Below, one piece after another: positions 5,974 through 16,600 of a stretch of 23,133 bases of DNA. Source of the stretch: JBAXTE01 sp964653595 (GTDB taxonomy: Bacteria > Bacteroidota > Bacteroidia > Bacteroidales > WCHB1-69); contig CAZZHH010000050.1 in the NCBI GenBank assembly GCA_964653595.1, positions 1 through 23,133 on the forward strand, written 5' to 3'. The position numbers were made by a program, and so were the translations under genes. How positions within the stretch are numbered: the first letter of the stretch is position 1; each line of letters opens with the position of its first letter. Below the pieces are notes generated by a model. That model searched no databases. It saw only the letters and a list, made by a program, of their open reading frames with translations, and was not told the DNA's origin.

Positions 5974-7992
5974 ATGTGTGGAATTTGCGGTATACTAGTC
6001 AGAGATTCAGGCGAAGCAATTGCTCCCATTTTGCATCGAATGAACAATCGTTTACGACATCGAGGTCCTGATGATGAAGGTTATTTTTTCTTTGATGGAA
6101 GCAATCATAAGGTTGTTTATGGCCATGACACTCCAGCTATTTCGATACAATCATCGCGACAATATGCTCCCAAAACACATATTAACGAAGTTAAATCAGA
6201 CTCTTTTCTGTTAGGATTAGGTCATCGTAGGTTGTCTATTATCGATTTATCAGATGGGGGCCATCAACCAATGTGTGCCGGCGCTGATGATGAGGTTTGG
6301 ATTACTTGCAATGGCGAAATTTATAACTATATCGAACTTCGAGAAGAACTTCAGTCTCTCGGTTATCAGTTTAAAAGCAATTCCGATATCGAAGTATTGC
6401 TCAACGCCTATTTGTGTTGGGGAATCGAATGTTTAGATCGTTTCAATGGCATGTGGGCTTTTGTGATTTTCGATAAAAGAAAAAATATTCTTTTCGGTGC
6501 CCGAGATAGGTTTGGAGTAAAACCACTTTATTACACCTTAAACAAGTATCACTTCGCATTTGCATCGGAACATAAGTCTATCCTGGAAGTGCCTTCATAT
6601 CTGCCGGAAGTCAACACTAATGCCATTTTTCCTCATCTTCTGTATGGCAATGTTGAGATGGAACCAGAGAGTTTCTTCAAAAATATTTTCGAACTCATGC
6701 CATCGCACTATTTTATTTATGATCTCTCAAAATTTGATTTTTTGATAAATAGGTATTATTCATTGCCAGTTTCTGACATAAATCCGAAATTTAATAAAGT
6801 CGACTTTAATCTAGCTAAAGAGAAAACCTATCAATTGATCGAAAATGCTGTGAAATTACGTTTACGTAGTGATATCCCAATCGGCTTTTGTTTAAGTGGA
6901 GGTTTAGATAGTAGTACCATCGTCTCCATATCAAATCGAATTCATCAACAGCATAACATCTCTCAACTTTCATCTGGCATCAAAACATTTACAGCAAGTA
7001 ATGAGTCAGAGTTCGATGAGTCTAAGTGGGCAAAAATTATTGTCGACCATAACAATGTAAATTGGATTAATACAATCGTAAAAGCAGATACCTTGTTCGA
7101 AGAACTAGAAGATATTATTTATCATCAAGATATCCCTTTATATAGTACAAGCACATATGCGCAAAATCGGGTGATGAGAGCTGCTCATGATAATGGAATT
7201 AATATACTCCTCGATGGACAAGGTGGCGATGAAATCTTTGCAGGTTATCCTCCTTTTTATACGGGATTTTTAAACCAATTAATTGGAAATGGCCAGTTTT
7301 CGCAATTTGTAAACGAATTTTCTAAGTTCGAAAATAGCCCTTTTAATACCTCCATTTATGCTCTTTCATTAGCAAAAATAGCATCTGATAAGCTCTTTCA
7401 TCCAAAAGTTAAACAGTGGTTGTCAACCTCTTTTAAACCAGAATTTGAATTATTAAATAAGTCTACATTAGTAGAATATAGAAATCATATTCAGTTTTCT
7501 GGGGAATTTCAAAATAAGTCAACAAATCAAATGTTAAAGGAGTATTGTACCGGTACTTATTTGAAAAACCTTTTAAGATGGGAAGACCGTTGTTCGATGC
7601 AATACTCCGTAGAATCTCGAACTCCATTCTCCGATGATATCAATTTGATAGAGTATTTGTTCTCTTTGCCAGCAAACTATAAAATTCATAACGGCTGGAG
7701 TAAATATATTTTAAGAGAAACAATTGAAGATATTGTGCCAGATGAAATTCGCTTTAGAAAGGACAAAAAAGGATTCTCTATTCCTCAGAATGATTGGTTG
7801 ATGGAGAAACAATCAGAACTTGAACAGATTTATTTGAAATATAAACACTTAGATAACGCAAAATTAGTTAACCAAAAAACTGTTGAAGATAATTGGAATG
7901 CAATTTTTTTACACAAAAGCAATTATAAACAACAAGATTTAATCTTCAGATATGTGTGTTATCTAATTTGGCTAAAACTCTTTTTTCAATAA
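5974..7992 (+). CDS. asnB: Asparagine synthase (glutamine-hydrolysing)
   Basis: 672 aa. Converts aspartate, glutamine and ATP to asparagine, glutamate, AMP and PPi in the cytoplasm. The start at 5974 gives MCGICG, exposing Cys2, the N-terminal nucleophile of class II glutamine amidotransferases. A longer in-frame ORF from 5743 runs through a repeat and would bury this Cys. Amidotransferase motifs: HRGPDDEG (29-36), HRRLSIID (84-91) and NGEIYNY (113-119). Synthetase motifs: SGGLDSS pyrophosphate loop (308-314) and LDGQGGDE (413-420), with GFSIPQNDW near the C-terminus. A loop of about 45 residues before HRRLSIID (about 40-83) is longer than in E. coli AsnB and fits the long AsnB forms often found near surface-polysaccharide genes. 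No such genes are in view, so housekeeping versus glycan-modifying use is undecided. It stands alone, convergent with the next gene. Confidence 0.93.
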   Translation: MCGICGILVRDSGEAIAPILHRMNNRLRHRGPDDEGYFFFDGSNHKVVYGHDTPAISIQSSRQYAPKTHINEVKSDSFLLGLGHRRLSIIDLSDGGHQPMCAGADDEVWITCNGEIYNYIELREELQSLGYQFKSNSDIEVLLNAYLCWGIECLDRFNGMWAFVIFDKRKNILFGARDRFGVKPLYYTLNKYHFAFASEHKSILEVPSYLPEVNTNAIFPHLLYGNVEMEPESFFKNIFELMPSHYFIYDLSKFDFLINRYYSLPVSDINPKFNKVDFNLAKEKTYQLIENAVKLRLRSDIPIGFCLSGGLDSSTIVSISNRIHQQHNISQLSSGIKTFTASNESEFDESKWAKIIVDHNNVNWINTIVKADTLFEELEDIIYHQDIPLYSTSTYAQNRVMRAAHDNGINILLDGQGGDEIFAGYPPFYTGFLNQLIGNGQFSQFVNEFSKFENSPFNTSIYALSLAKIASDKLFHPKVKQWLSTSFKPEFELLNKSTLVEYRNHIQFSGEFQNKSTNQMLKEYCTGTYLKNLLRWEDRCSMQYSVESRTPFSDDINLIEYLFSLPANYKIHNGWSKYILRETIEDIVPDEIRFRKDKKGFSIPQNDWLMEKQSELEQIYLKYKHLDNAKLVNQKTVEDNWNAIFLHKSNYKQQDLIFRYVCYLIWLKLFFQ

Positions 7993-8058
7993 CTCTTTTC
8001 TAAAATAATTTTGGCATCAAACTTTTAGAAATTGTATAGAGTTTAAAAAAAAAATCAA

Positions 8059-10008
8059 TTATTTGTTTATTACCAACGGTTTCGTTACCGAAGAGTTGTC
8101 ATTAGAAAGTTTAATCGTATAAAATCCTGCTGGAAGATTCTTTAATGGAATATCAATTATTTTTTCGTCTGCAGTGACTAGCTTTTGGATAACTAGTTGA
8201 CCTAAACTGTTGTGTATCGAGATTGTTTTAGCCGAAGGAGATAATACTCTAATCGCAACTTTGATATCGGTAGAAGTTGGGTTTGGATATGTATCAAATC
8301 CTAGAATGTCTTCCATATCCGATACTTTGGTTGTGTTGGATAGTACTTGTTTTAATACAATCTGATTGTTTGGGTCAAATTGAAATGCTGTTACTTGCTT
8401 GTTGAACGTAAAATTAAAGGTTTGGTTATTTACATCGTTGAACACTTTAACGGTAGTGTCGGAATTGTCAAAAAAAGTATATTTTAACTCTACTGGCATT
8501 TTAAAAAAATCGGCACTTGTTTGACTAATATTGGTGGTTACACTATTCCCTCCAAAGGTTGTTGTGAATGAATATAACGGGTGGTTGGCTTTGAAAATCC
8601 ATTGGTCCATAAACCAACTCAAATCTAACCCCGACGATTGCTCCATTTTGGTAAAGAAATCACCAATGGTTGAATTTTTTAATTTAAAGTTTACTGCATC
8701 ATTAGTGTAATTTTTTAAACCCGTAAAAAAGGCAGTGTCTCCCATCACATATCTTAATTGATGTAACACACAAGCTCCTTTTAAATAGGTTACTGCATAA
8801 TTGAAGAGCACATTTAATGCTGGGGGAGTAGTACTCCATGTTGGATTGCTAATAGCCCAACCGGGGTTGTTTTCTAAGTAGTAGGTAGCATTGCTATTTA
8901 TCTCTGATTTGTATCCTAAAGCACCCTGTGTGTGTTCTAACCATAAGGCTTCACTATATGTTGCAAATCCTTCGTTTATCCATAAATCAGCCCAAGTAGC
9001 ACACGTAATCATGTCGCCAAACCATTGATGGGCAAACTCATGCACTGCTAGCATCTCTTGCCAACAGTTGGGACATAAACTCGTTAGAGTTTGATTTTCC
9101 ATCCCTCCCCATTGAAACTCTTCGCTTAATGTAGCAAACCCATTCTTTTCAAAAGGATGCTCGGTAAATGTATCCGAAAAAAAATTACACATCGGGATCA
9201 TCATGTCTATAATCTCTTGTGGATTTTCTCCAGTGTTATAGTAAAATCTCATCGGCACACTATCCTGTGGATGGAGTGGGGGATGCCAGTAAGTAGTTTT
9301 AAGATTGTAATTTGCTTTAGAGGTAATTATCATCAAATAGGTAGCTATTGGATCTCTGCTAACCCAATGATAATGAATTGTATCTGATATTTTTAAAGAG
9401 TCTTGCAACCTCCCATTCGAAGATAATAAAACATTCGAAGGCACTTTCGCAAAAAGTTCAAATGTGGCTTTGTCACTTGGCCAGTCATAACATGGCATCC
9501 AATTTCTTGCCCCTGTGGGTTCGCTATCGGTAAAAACAAATCCATTGTTACAATAAAAAGCATTATCGGTGATATTTAAATGTTTGTAATAGATGGTTAA
9601 GTTAACTACCTCGCCAGGTAGATAAGTGTGATTAAAGTTGATTTCCAAAAGATCTCCTGCATGATTGAATGAGTATGACGCTGGAATAATTGAATCAACA
9701 ACTAAACTCATGCTCTCAGCATTGAGTGTTATATTGGAAAGGGCAGAATCTGCTCTTAATGTAATGGTGTTGGATGCTGCATAACTTTTATAGTAGGGTG
9801 CTGTATAGTTTTTATATAAATCAATATTTAATGCATAATGAAGAACATCAAACGAATGTCGTGGTGTGTTTGGGGATTTTGATGGAGGTAATATCTTTAG
9901 AGAAGATTTTCGTTCGGAACACATTTTTGCTCCATTTCCTTGCGCTAATGCGTCAGATGCAATGAAAACAAAAATAAATATCATTGCAAATTTGAATGTT
10001 CTTTTCAT
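8059..10008 (-). CDS. Secreted M1 family aminopeptidase with T9SS sorting domain
   Basis: 649 aa. A zinc aminopeptidase of the M1 (gluzincin) family. A signal peptide (MKRTFKFAMIFIFVFIASDALAQ) precedes an N-terminal beta domain (about 50-240). The substrate-binding motif WGGMEN is at about 300-305, and the zinc site HEFAH-18 residues-E gives ligands His323, His327 and Glu346 with catalytic Glu324. About 575-649 is a type A T9SS C-terminal domain (YPNPTSTDIKVAI, NSLGQLVIQ, GFYTIKLSND). It therefore probably acts at the cell surface or outside the cell, trimming peptides for nutrition, exported by the machinery whose parts are encoded at 12292-20437. The M1 helical C-terminal domain of E. coli PepN is absent, as in shorter members. 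It is divergent from the peptide-binding lipoprotein gene at 10126, with 117 bases between. Confidence 0.92.
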   Translation of the reverse strand: MKRTFKFAMIFIFVFIASDALAQGNGAKMCSERKSSLKILPPSKSPNTPRHSFDVLHYALNIDLYKNYTAPYYKSYAASNTITLRADSALSNITLNAESMSLVVDSIIPASYSFNHAGDLLEINFNHTYLPGEVVNLTIYYKHLNITDNAFYCNNGFVFTDSEPTGARNWMPCYDWPSDKATFELFAKVPSNVLLSSNGRLQDSLKISDTIHYHWVSRDPIATYLMIITSKANYNLKTTYWHPPLHPQDSVPMRFYYNTGENPQEIIDMMIPMCNFFSDTFTEHPFEKNGFATLSEEFQWGGMENQTLTSLCPNCWQEMLAVHEFAHQWFGDMITCATWADLWINEGFATYSEALWLEHTQGALGYKSEINSNATYYLENNPGWAISNPTWSTTPPALNVLFNYAVTYLKGACVLHQLRYVMGDTAFFTGLKNYTNDAVNFKLKNSTIGDFFTKMEQSSGLDLSWFMDQWIFKANHPLYSFTTTFGGNSVTTNISQTSADFFKMPVELKYTFFDNSDTTVKVFNDVNNQTFNFTFNKQVTAFQFDPNNQIVLKQVLSNTTKVSDMEDILGFDTYPNPTSTDIKVAIRVLSPSAKTISIHNSLGQLVIQKLVTADEKIIDIPLKNLPAGFYTIKLSNDNSSVTKPLVINK

Positions 10009-10125
10009 TTTTTATGGTTTTATGATTGCCAAATTACTCAAAATTTTATTATAAGAGATAAAAAATGTACTTTTGATAAAAAAATGGTCAATTTTTAATA
10101 TAGAAATGGTTTTTCTTTTGTACGT

Positions 10126-11760
10126 ATGAAATTTTTTTATTCTTTATCTCTTGTAATTGTTTTTGCCTTGATTTCATGCACTCCAAGTACTGAACACAAT
10201 GGGAAAACTGTGTTTAAATATAATGAATCTTCTGGAATCGGGACGTTGGATCCTGCCTTTGCTCGCGATCAGGCTGTGATTTGGGCATGCAATCAACTCT
10301 ATAATGGCTTGGTTCAACTGGATGATTCTATGCATATCATCCCCTCCATCGCTAAATCTTGGACAATTAGCGAGGATGGCAAACAATATACATTTTTTTT
10401 GCGAAAAGATGTCTTTTTTCATCAAACTGATTTCTATCACTTCGCAACCCCCAGAAGGGTTGTAGCCAGCGACTTTGTATATAGTTTTAACCGAATTCTA
10501 GATCCTGCTACTGCATCCCCAGGAAAATGGGTTTTTTCTTCTATCGATACGAATGGTTATGGAAAGTATGCTATTGAATCTATAAATGATACTACTTTAC
10601 AAATTCAACTTTCTAAACCGTTTCCTCCATTTATAGGGATTCTAACCATGCAATACTGTTCGGTTGTTGCCAAGGAAGTCGTTGAAAAGTATGGTATCGA
10701 CTACCGAAATCATCCAGTAGGAACAGGACCTTTTCAATTTAAATTTTGGAAAGAGGGGGTGAAATTGGTGTTGACTAAAAATCCAAATTATTTTGAATTC
10801 GAAAACAACCAACGACTTCCCTTTTTAGACGCCGTTTCTGTCTCTTTTATCGTCGATAAGCAATCTGTATTTATGGAGTTTGTAAAAGGAAATCTCGATT
10901 TTTTATCAGGAATAGACGCAAGTTACAAAGATGAACTCTTAACTGCCGACGGAAAATTAAATCCAAAATATCAACATAAATTCAAGTTAAATACCCATCC
11001 TTATTTAAACACTGAATATTTGGGATTTTTAGTAGATAATACGAAAAGCAAAACCGATAACCCTTTACTTAAAAAAGAGGTTAGACAGGCTATCAATTAT
11101 GGCTTTGATCGAGCAAAAATGATTCGATTCCTTCGAAATAATATCGGAACTCCAGCTTACTCCGGAATGGTGCCTGATGGATTGCCTTCGTTTAACTCCT
11201 CAATCGTCAAAGGATACGATTATCAACCCCACAAAGCATTAGAGCTTTTGTCAAAAGCTGGGTTTCCAAATGGCAAAGGAATGCCTCCAATTACTCTATC
11301 AGCATCAGCTTCTTATCTCGATTTATGTCAGTATATCCAACATGAACTCGGAAAAATTGGGATAGTTTTAAAAATTGAAGTCAACCCTCCAGCTACCCAA
11401 AGAGAGATGATCTCTCAGTCTAAATTGCCCTTTTTTAGAGGTTCTTGGATTGCCGATTATCCCGATGCAGAGAATTATTTGTCTCTTTTTTATAGCCAAA
11501 ATTTCTCCCCAAATGGACCAAATTATACTCATTTTTCTAACCCATTTTTCGATGTTTTGTATGCAAAATCTCAAGTAGAAACAGTGGATACCTTACGCTA
11601 TAAAATCTATCAAAAAATGGATAGCATCTTGATGGATGAAGCTCCCGTTGTCGTTTTATATTATGATCAAGTGATGAGATTGGTGCAAAATAACATTCAG
11701 GGACTTGGAAATAACTCCATGAATCTTCTCTCATTGAAAAAGATTCGTAAAAAGAATTGA
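10126..11760 (+). CDS. Peptide ABC transporter substrate-binding lipoprotein (family 5)
   Basis: 544 aa, cytoplasmic start MKFFYSLSLVIVFALISC, with a lipobox whose Cys18 would be lipidated. The mature part follows the solute-binding family 5 (OppA/DppA) pattern: GIGTLDPAFARDQAVIWACNQLYNGLVQLD near the N-terminus, SIAKSWTISEDGKQYTFFLRKDVFFH, then GTGPFQFKFWKEG and VRQAINYGFDRAKMI in the middle. These proteins capture peptides or nickel/heme-like ligands and deliver them to an inner-membrane permease. No permease or ATPase gene is beside it. The divergent M1 peptidase suggests, without proving, a peptide-uptake role. The start is supported by the lipobox position. The stop is TGA, showing TGA is a true stop in this genome. 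The end is convergent with ispF, 41 bases apart. Confidence 0.88.
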   Translation: MKFFYSLSLVIVFALISCTPSTEHNGKTVFKYNESSGIGTLDPAFARDQAVIWACNQLYNGLVQLDDSMHIIPSIAKSWTISEDGKQYTFFLRKDVFFHQTDFYHFATPRRVVASDFVYSFNRILDPATASPGKWVFSSIDTNGYGKYAIESINDTTLQIQLSKPFPPFIGILTMQYCSVVAKEVVEKYGIDYRNHPVGTGPFQFKFWKEGVKLVLTKNPNYFEFENNQRLPFLDAVSVSFIVDKQSVFMEFVKGNLDFLSGIDASYKDELLTADGKLNPKYQHKFKLNTHPYLNTEYLGFLVDNTKSKTDNPLLKKEVRQAINYGFDRAKMIRFLRNNIGTPAYSGMVPDGLPSFNSSIVKGYDYQPHKALELLSKAGFPNGKGMPPITLSASASYLDLCQYIQHELGKIGIVLKIEVNPPATQREMISQSKLPFFRGSWIADYPDAENYLSLFYSQNFSPNGPNYTHFSNPFFDVLYAKSQVETVDTLRYKIYQKMDSILMDEAPVVVLYYDQVMRLVQNNIQGLGNNSMNLLSLKKIRKKN

Positions 11761-11787
11761 GAAAACAATCAAAACTCGAGTTATCTG

Positions 11788-11808
11788 AAAATAAATTATC
11801 TTTATTTT
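11788..11808. terminator. Possible weak bidirectional terminator (AT-only hairpin)
   Basis: AAAATAAA (11788-11795) and TTTATTTT (11801-11808) are inverted around TTATC, between the convergent stops of the binding-protein gene and ispF and overlapping the ispF stop. T runs flank it on both strands. It has no G-C pairs, so stability is doubtful. Confidence 0.3.
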
Positions 11809-12275
11809 TTGGTAAGAAGTATTACTGCATATGAAGATAACCCCTCTTCACGACCAATAAATCCGATTTTTTCAGAAGTCTTTGCTTTGATCGCAAGGCA
11901 GCCTTTTTCAATCGATAACTCTTTGCAGAGGATCTCTTTCATGGTGTCGATATAAGGCATAAGTTTTGGTTTTTCAAGGACTATTGTGGAGTCGATGTTG
12001 TTAATCTTATAGCCCTCATTATCCATCATCACTAAAGTATCTCGCAATATGATTTTGCTGTCTATTCCTTTTAACTCAGGCTTGTTGTCAGGAAAATGAG
12101 TACCAATATCGGCCAAACCCATGGCACCTAAAATCGCATCACAAATGGAGTGAATTAGAACATCGCCATCGGAGTGACCAAGTGACCCTTTGTGATGATC
12201 AATAACTACTCCGCCAATCACTAGTGGACGGCCTTCAACAAGTTGATGGGTGTCGAATCCAAAACCAATTTTCAT
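11802..12275 (-). CDS. ispF: 2-C-methyl-D-erythritol 2,4-cyclodiphosphate synthase
   Basis: 157 aa from the second of two adjacent ATG codons (12275; the first is 12278), matching the family start MKIGFGFDTH. It converts 4-diphosphocytidyl-methylerythritol 2-phosphate to the cyclic diphosphate and CMP in the MEP isoprenoid pathway; the enzyme is a homotrimer with a zinc site. Metal ligands are visible at the usual numbers: Asp8 and His10 (GFDTH) and His42 (HSDGDVLIH, 34-42), followed by ADIGTHFPD (55-63) and the CMP-site segment KTSEKIGFIGREEG. Length equals the family norm (about 157-160). It starts 13-16 bases after the porV stop on the same strand, so it is probably cotranscribed with porV. 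The functional link is not obvious. Confidence 0.95.
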   Translation of the reverse strand: MKIGFGFDTHQLVEGRPLVIGGVVIDHHKGSLGHSDGDVLIHSICDAILGAMGLADIGTHFPDNKPELKGIDSKIILRDTLVMMDNEGYKINNIDSTIVLEKPKLMPYIDTMKEILCKELSIEKGCLAIKAKTSEKIGFIGREEGLSSYAVILLTKK

Positions 12276-12291
12276 CATCGTTTAATTGAAA

Positions 12292-13488
12292 CTAATTGCT
12301 TCCCGAAAGTTGATCAAAATCGAAACTTAAGGTAAATCGAAGGGTATTAGCTAAAGGATTCTGTTGGTTGGAAACCAAATAAGATACATCTAATCCAAAG
12401 GTAGTATAACGAAGCCCTGCTCCAAATGTGAAAAATTGTCGAGCTCCTTTCGTTTTATCTTCAAAGAAATATCCAATTCTTACCGCAAACTGTTTTTCAT
12501 ACCAATATTCTGCACCTATGCCAATATTTATCTCTTTAAATTCTTCCGAAATTCCATTGGGAGCATCATAAAACGATTGAATCATCCCGTTTACAATAGA
12601 TACATTTGGATCCATGCCTTTATCTATAACATAATTGCCAGCAGCATCTTTAAGGGTATGGTTCATAGAATCTACAGCATATAAAGGTGGAGTAGGTACT
12701 AATAATTTATTCAAATCAAGCCCAATATTGAACGTGTTGTGCTCATTTATATCTAAGCTTAAGCCTGCGCCAACTCTTAAATTGGTAGGAATAAAATCTT
12801 TGCGGGTAGTTTCGGTATAAGCAATTTTAGCACCGATGTTTGACATGTTGACACCAAAAGAAAGTATCGATTTCTCTACTCCACTGATGTTAATAGGTTT
12901 GTTGTAAAACATCGAAATATCAGCAGCAATTGACTGTCCCGCACGAGTCGCTTCGCCTCCAACATTTTGTCCTAACGTTAAATTTGAATATATGTAGCGA
13001 GCAGTAACTCCCATAGAAAGTCTTTTGGTTAGTAGCCTACTCCATGATCCATCGATGGTAAATTCATGAGGCTTGTAATCTCCGTTGCTATTACCTACGT
13101 CGTCTGTAAAAGTGATGTTACCTAATGTGAAGTATCTTAGTGAACCAGATACAACGTTGTTCTTGTCTAATTTGTAATATCCCATGATGCTAGGCATGCT
13201 GATATCGTTAACCAGTTTTTTCATCCAAGGGGTATAACTAACTCCAATCCCAAATTTCTTTTGGGAAAAAACGTATTTGGATGGATTTGAAAACTGCGCA
13301 CTATAATCTGGAGAAGTAGCAACTCCAACATCTCCCATTGCTCCACCTCTCGCATCTGGAGTAATCTGAAGAAATGGAACTGCAGTAGTTATCGTATTTA
13401 ATTGTCCCTCTTGAACGTCTGGAGATTGCGAGTATACATAAGAAGATAAAAACGTGATGATTGCTATAAGATAAATTCTTTTTGTCAT
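12292..13488 (-). CDS. porV: T9SS outer-membrane protein PorV (LptO)
   Basis: 398 aa from ATG 13488 (MTKRIYLIAIITFLSSYVYSQ signal peptide). An upstream ATG at 13530 would place hydrophilic residues before the signal peptide and overlaps the promoter. PorV is a FadL-like outer-membrane beta-barrel that collects T9SS cargo by its C-terminal domain and passes it to PorU for cleavage and attachment. The N-terminal hallmark is present: NTITTAVPFLQITPDARGG followed by AMGDVGVATSPD and FSNPSKYVF. The rest alternates aromatic and polar residues as a barrel (RYFTLGNITF, SMGVTARYIYSN) and ends in a strand-like RFTLSFDFD. The gene stops in TAG and is followed closely by ispF. Upstream, porU ends 163 bases away and a TAACTTTG element lies between. 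Confidence 0.93.
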   Translation of the reverse strand: MTKRIYLIAIITFLSSYVYSQSPDVQEGQLNTITTAVPFLQITPDARGGAMGDVGVATSPDYSAQFSNPSKYVFSQKKFGIGVSYTPWMKKLVNDISMPSIMGYYKLDKNNVVSGSLRYFTLGNITFTDDVGNSNGDYKPHEFTIDGSWSRLLTKRLSMGVTARYIYSNLTLGQNVGGEATRAGQSIAADISMFYNKPINISGVEKSILSFGVNMSNIGAKIAYTETTRKDFIPTNLRVGAGLSLDINEHNTFNIGLDLNKLLVPTPPLYAVDSMNHTLKDAAGNYVIDKGMDPNVSIVNGMIQSFYDAPNGISEEFKEINIGIGAEYWYEKQFAVRIGYFFEDKTKGARQFFTFGAGLRYTTFGLDVSYLVSNQQNPLANTLRFTLSFDFDQLSGSN

Positions 13489-13527
13489 GAAAAATATGGT
13501 ATTACTTTTTATAATAATATTGAAGTG

Positions 13528-13535
13528 CAAAGTTA
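13528..13535 (-). promoter_or_regulatory. porV -7 element TAACTTTG
   Basis: TAACTTTGCA on the minus strand, 39 bases upstream of ATG 13488 in the porU-porV gap, matches TAnnTTTG. It suggests porV-ispF can be transcribed apart from porU. The -33 box is not clear. Confidence 0.5.
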
Positions 13536-13651
13536 ACGAAATATTTTATGTTATATTGCTAATAAGTTTAAAAATTGTTTCTCTCTTATGCATTTGATGG
13601 TTAAATATAACTTTAGTCAGCACAATGAAATAGATAGTAAGGGCATCAAAC

Positions 13652-16600
13652 TTATAATATAACTAGCTTTTCTATCTTCTCGGAATACTTTCCTGTAGAT
13701 GTTCTTGCAGATAATTTGTAAAGATATACTCCTTTGGCAATTTTATCCCCAAAATCATCGGTGCCGTTCCAAAGAATTCCTTCCGATCTAAATCCATTCA
13801 TTTGAGTGTTCTGAACGATGGTTTTTACCAATTTTCCAGTAATGGTAAATATTTGAATTTTTACATCCATCGCCACTTCCGGCTGATTATGTTCAAAAAA
13901 GAAATTTGTGTGAGTTGAAAATGGATTTGGATAGTTTAAAACATGGTCTAGCGCAAGTTGAGCGTCTTTCACTACAGTAAACTCAATAGTTTGCTCTGAT
14001 GAATTATTTAATATATCCCACACTTTGAATGTTAAAGTATGCTTGCCTTCTGATAAATCTTTAAGTGGATACGTAAATGTGCCTTTTTGATAACTGTTTA
14101 ATTCTGTTTCAAAATAATCATTAACTACGATGCTGTTCTCCGACTTTTTATCTAAAGTGATTACCGCATCATGGCCTATCGTATTCCCCATGATGTTAAT
14201 CCCAGTGGAGTCGGATACTTTGGCAATTAATTGTGGGTTCTCATTGGTAAGACCCATGTTTGTAAAATTCAAATCGTTGAGATATAATTTTATCTCAGGA
14301 GGATCGTTGTCGACTACTGGATTATCTGAAAATCCACCAATGATGATATTCGAAAAATGGCCACTAGCATCAGCTGTGTCACATTTTGCATAATAGCTGA
14401 TTTTCCCATACCCATAGTTGTAGCTTATGTCTTTTGGTATTATAAAAGAGATTGAGAAGTCCCCATTTGTTACTTTCGCTTTCCCTTTAAAGATTATATT
14501 TTTTTGATAATTAAAAGTGCTTATTGGGCTCTCTGGATCATTTCCCAAGGTTGTAATAGCCGATGGTTTATCAAAAACAGTAACTATAATCTCTCCATTA
14601 AAACTCGTAAGTTTATTGTCTAAATTATCAGTAATAATTCCCTTAATGTCAGTGTGTGATAACGCTTTTAGTGTATCTGTATTGTCCCTAGTGTCTTTTA
14701 AATTTCGAGTGTTAATGTTCGATTGAATATTTTTAGAAGGATGATTGTTGATATGTGTGGTCTTAACTTTATATTTCGGAAATGCAAAAGTGATAGAGGG
14801 ATCGCCAATAAGGATAAAATTTCGAAGATTTGCCCAACTACCTGGATCTAAATTTTTTGAAATTCTTACCAAATCACCTAAAGAATGATAGGTATTGCTA
14901 GACGATTGCTCAAAAGCGTTGTTGAAAAAATTGATACACAAAAAATCATTGGTGCTACTCCATGCAACTCGCGAAGTTGTAAATAATGCTGCTGCACCAC
15001 CTCCAGCATTTAAATGAACCAATTCTCCGGCCGATACCCTCTCCGGATCATCGTATCTCGTGAATTCACAGGTAGCAGTAAACATGATGGGCAAATTATA
15101 TCTGTTTTCCCATGAGTTGATATCCGATATCCGCAACACTCTCTCATGAGCCCATCCAACTTCACCTCCATGACCGACATAATTCATCAATAAGGTTCCT
15201 TTTCTCATTCTCTCATTGATGGCTGTCTCTACATCTGGGTATCGCTGGCCACCAGAGTTCGATACTTGTGGGTAAGCATCAAAAAATATTTTTTCAATGT
15301 TAAAACTAGGATAACGCTGCTCTATTATATCTGATAATCGATACGCGGTGGCAAGATGTGTATTCCCATCTTGGTCGTCCGCAATGATAGTTATGTTATT
15401 TCGCCAGTCTCCAAAATTTGAAACTTTATCGGGTGCATATTTTGTTAAATCATATTGCTGACAGTATAATATTGTCTTGTCAACCATCTCTTTGGCTTCC
15501 GTTTCTGACTTTACAACAAACCTTCCAATTCCAATATCCAAAAGTCCTGCACAATTCTGCCCTTCATTATCATCCAACAATCCATAAAAATCATCGGAAG
15601 AAAAGGATGTGTATTCATTGGTTGAAATCTCGTTCTCATACGTGGGAACAAAATTTTGATTAAAACCTAAAACGTTTCTGAAATCATACGAAGCATCTCC
15701 AAATAATAATAGATATTTATAAGTAGATGGACCGAATTTGTCGTAATACATTTTTGAAAAATCTCTAATTGCCACAATATCAGGGGCGCCACTGCCAAAC
15801 TCATTGAAAATCTGATTTGGTGTTACTATCTGTACCGATAGACCACGATTTGTCTGATGAAACTCTTTTAGCCTGTTTGCTTGATTAATAAAATTTGGAT
15901 GCGCTATTATTACCATGTTTGCACCTGAAAGTCCATGCAAATTCTGATTTTCCACATCTCCATGATATTGTATTGGATAATAACTTTGACCGCTGAAAAC
16001 TACATAATCACGAATAGAATCTGCTTTAGAAATAAACGTGCTGTTAGTGCCTGTAATTTGAGTTGGAATTTCTTTTATGTTGTTAAAATCCGTTACATCC
16101 CAAACTTTTGATGTGCTGGCATTACTAATCGAATAATTTAATATTTCCGTGGATCCAATTGGTTCGGTAGAGTGAATAAAAATTTGAGGATCTGTTTGAG
16201 ATAAATAACACTCGCCAAACATCGTAATATAATTCAACCAGCCAACAGCTAAAGCCGTAGGTTTTGAATAGCTTATGGTTAAATTTACATTGGTAGATAA
16301 GGGGTTAAACACAAATTCTTGATATTGCTCGATGGCTTTGACCTGGCTGTATGTATTGCCTTCAATACTCATCGTTTGACTTGAAGAACCAATATTTATG
16401 TTGAAATTGGCTGCCTGTGAAGCTTTTGATGCAGCTTTTACTCCTACTTTTATTGGCTTCGACAAATCTAAATTGGAAATCCGAAATGGAAATGTGTACG
16501 TTGTAGTAACATCAAAGGTCTCCCCAAGCCAGTCGCTCCCAGATTTTGTAAGGTTTACCCTCTCTTTTTCATAGGATAAATATCTCAAATAATGAGTGAT

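Noticed and set aside
7991..8054. Bidirectional terminator between asnB and the M1 peptidase gene
   Set aside because: There are inverted words (AACTC/GAGTT, TCTAAAA/TTTTAGA) but the arms are AT-rich, broken by mismatched spacers, and no T tract follows on either strand.
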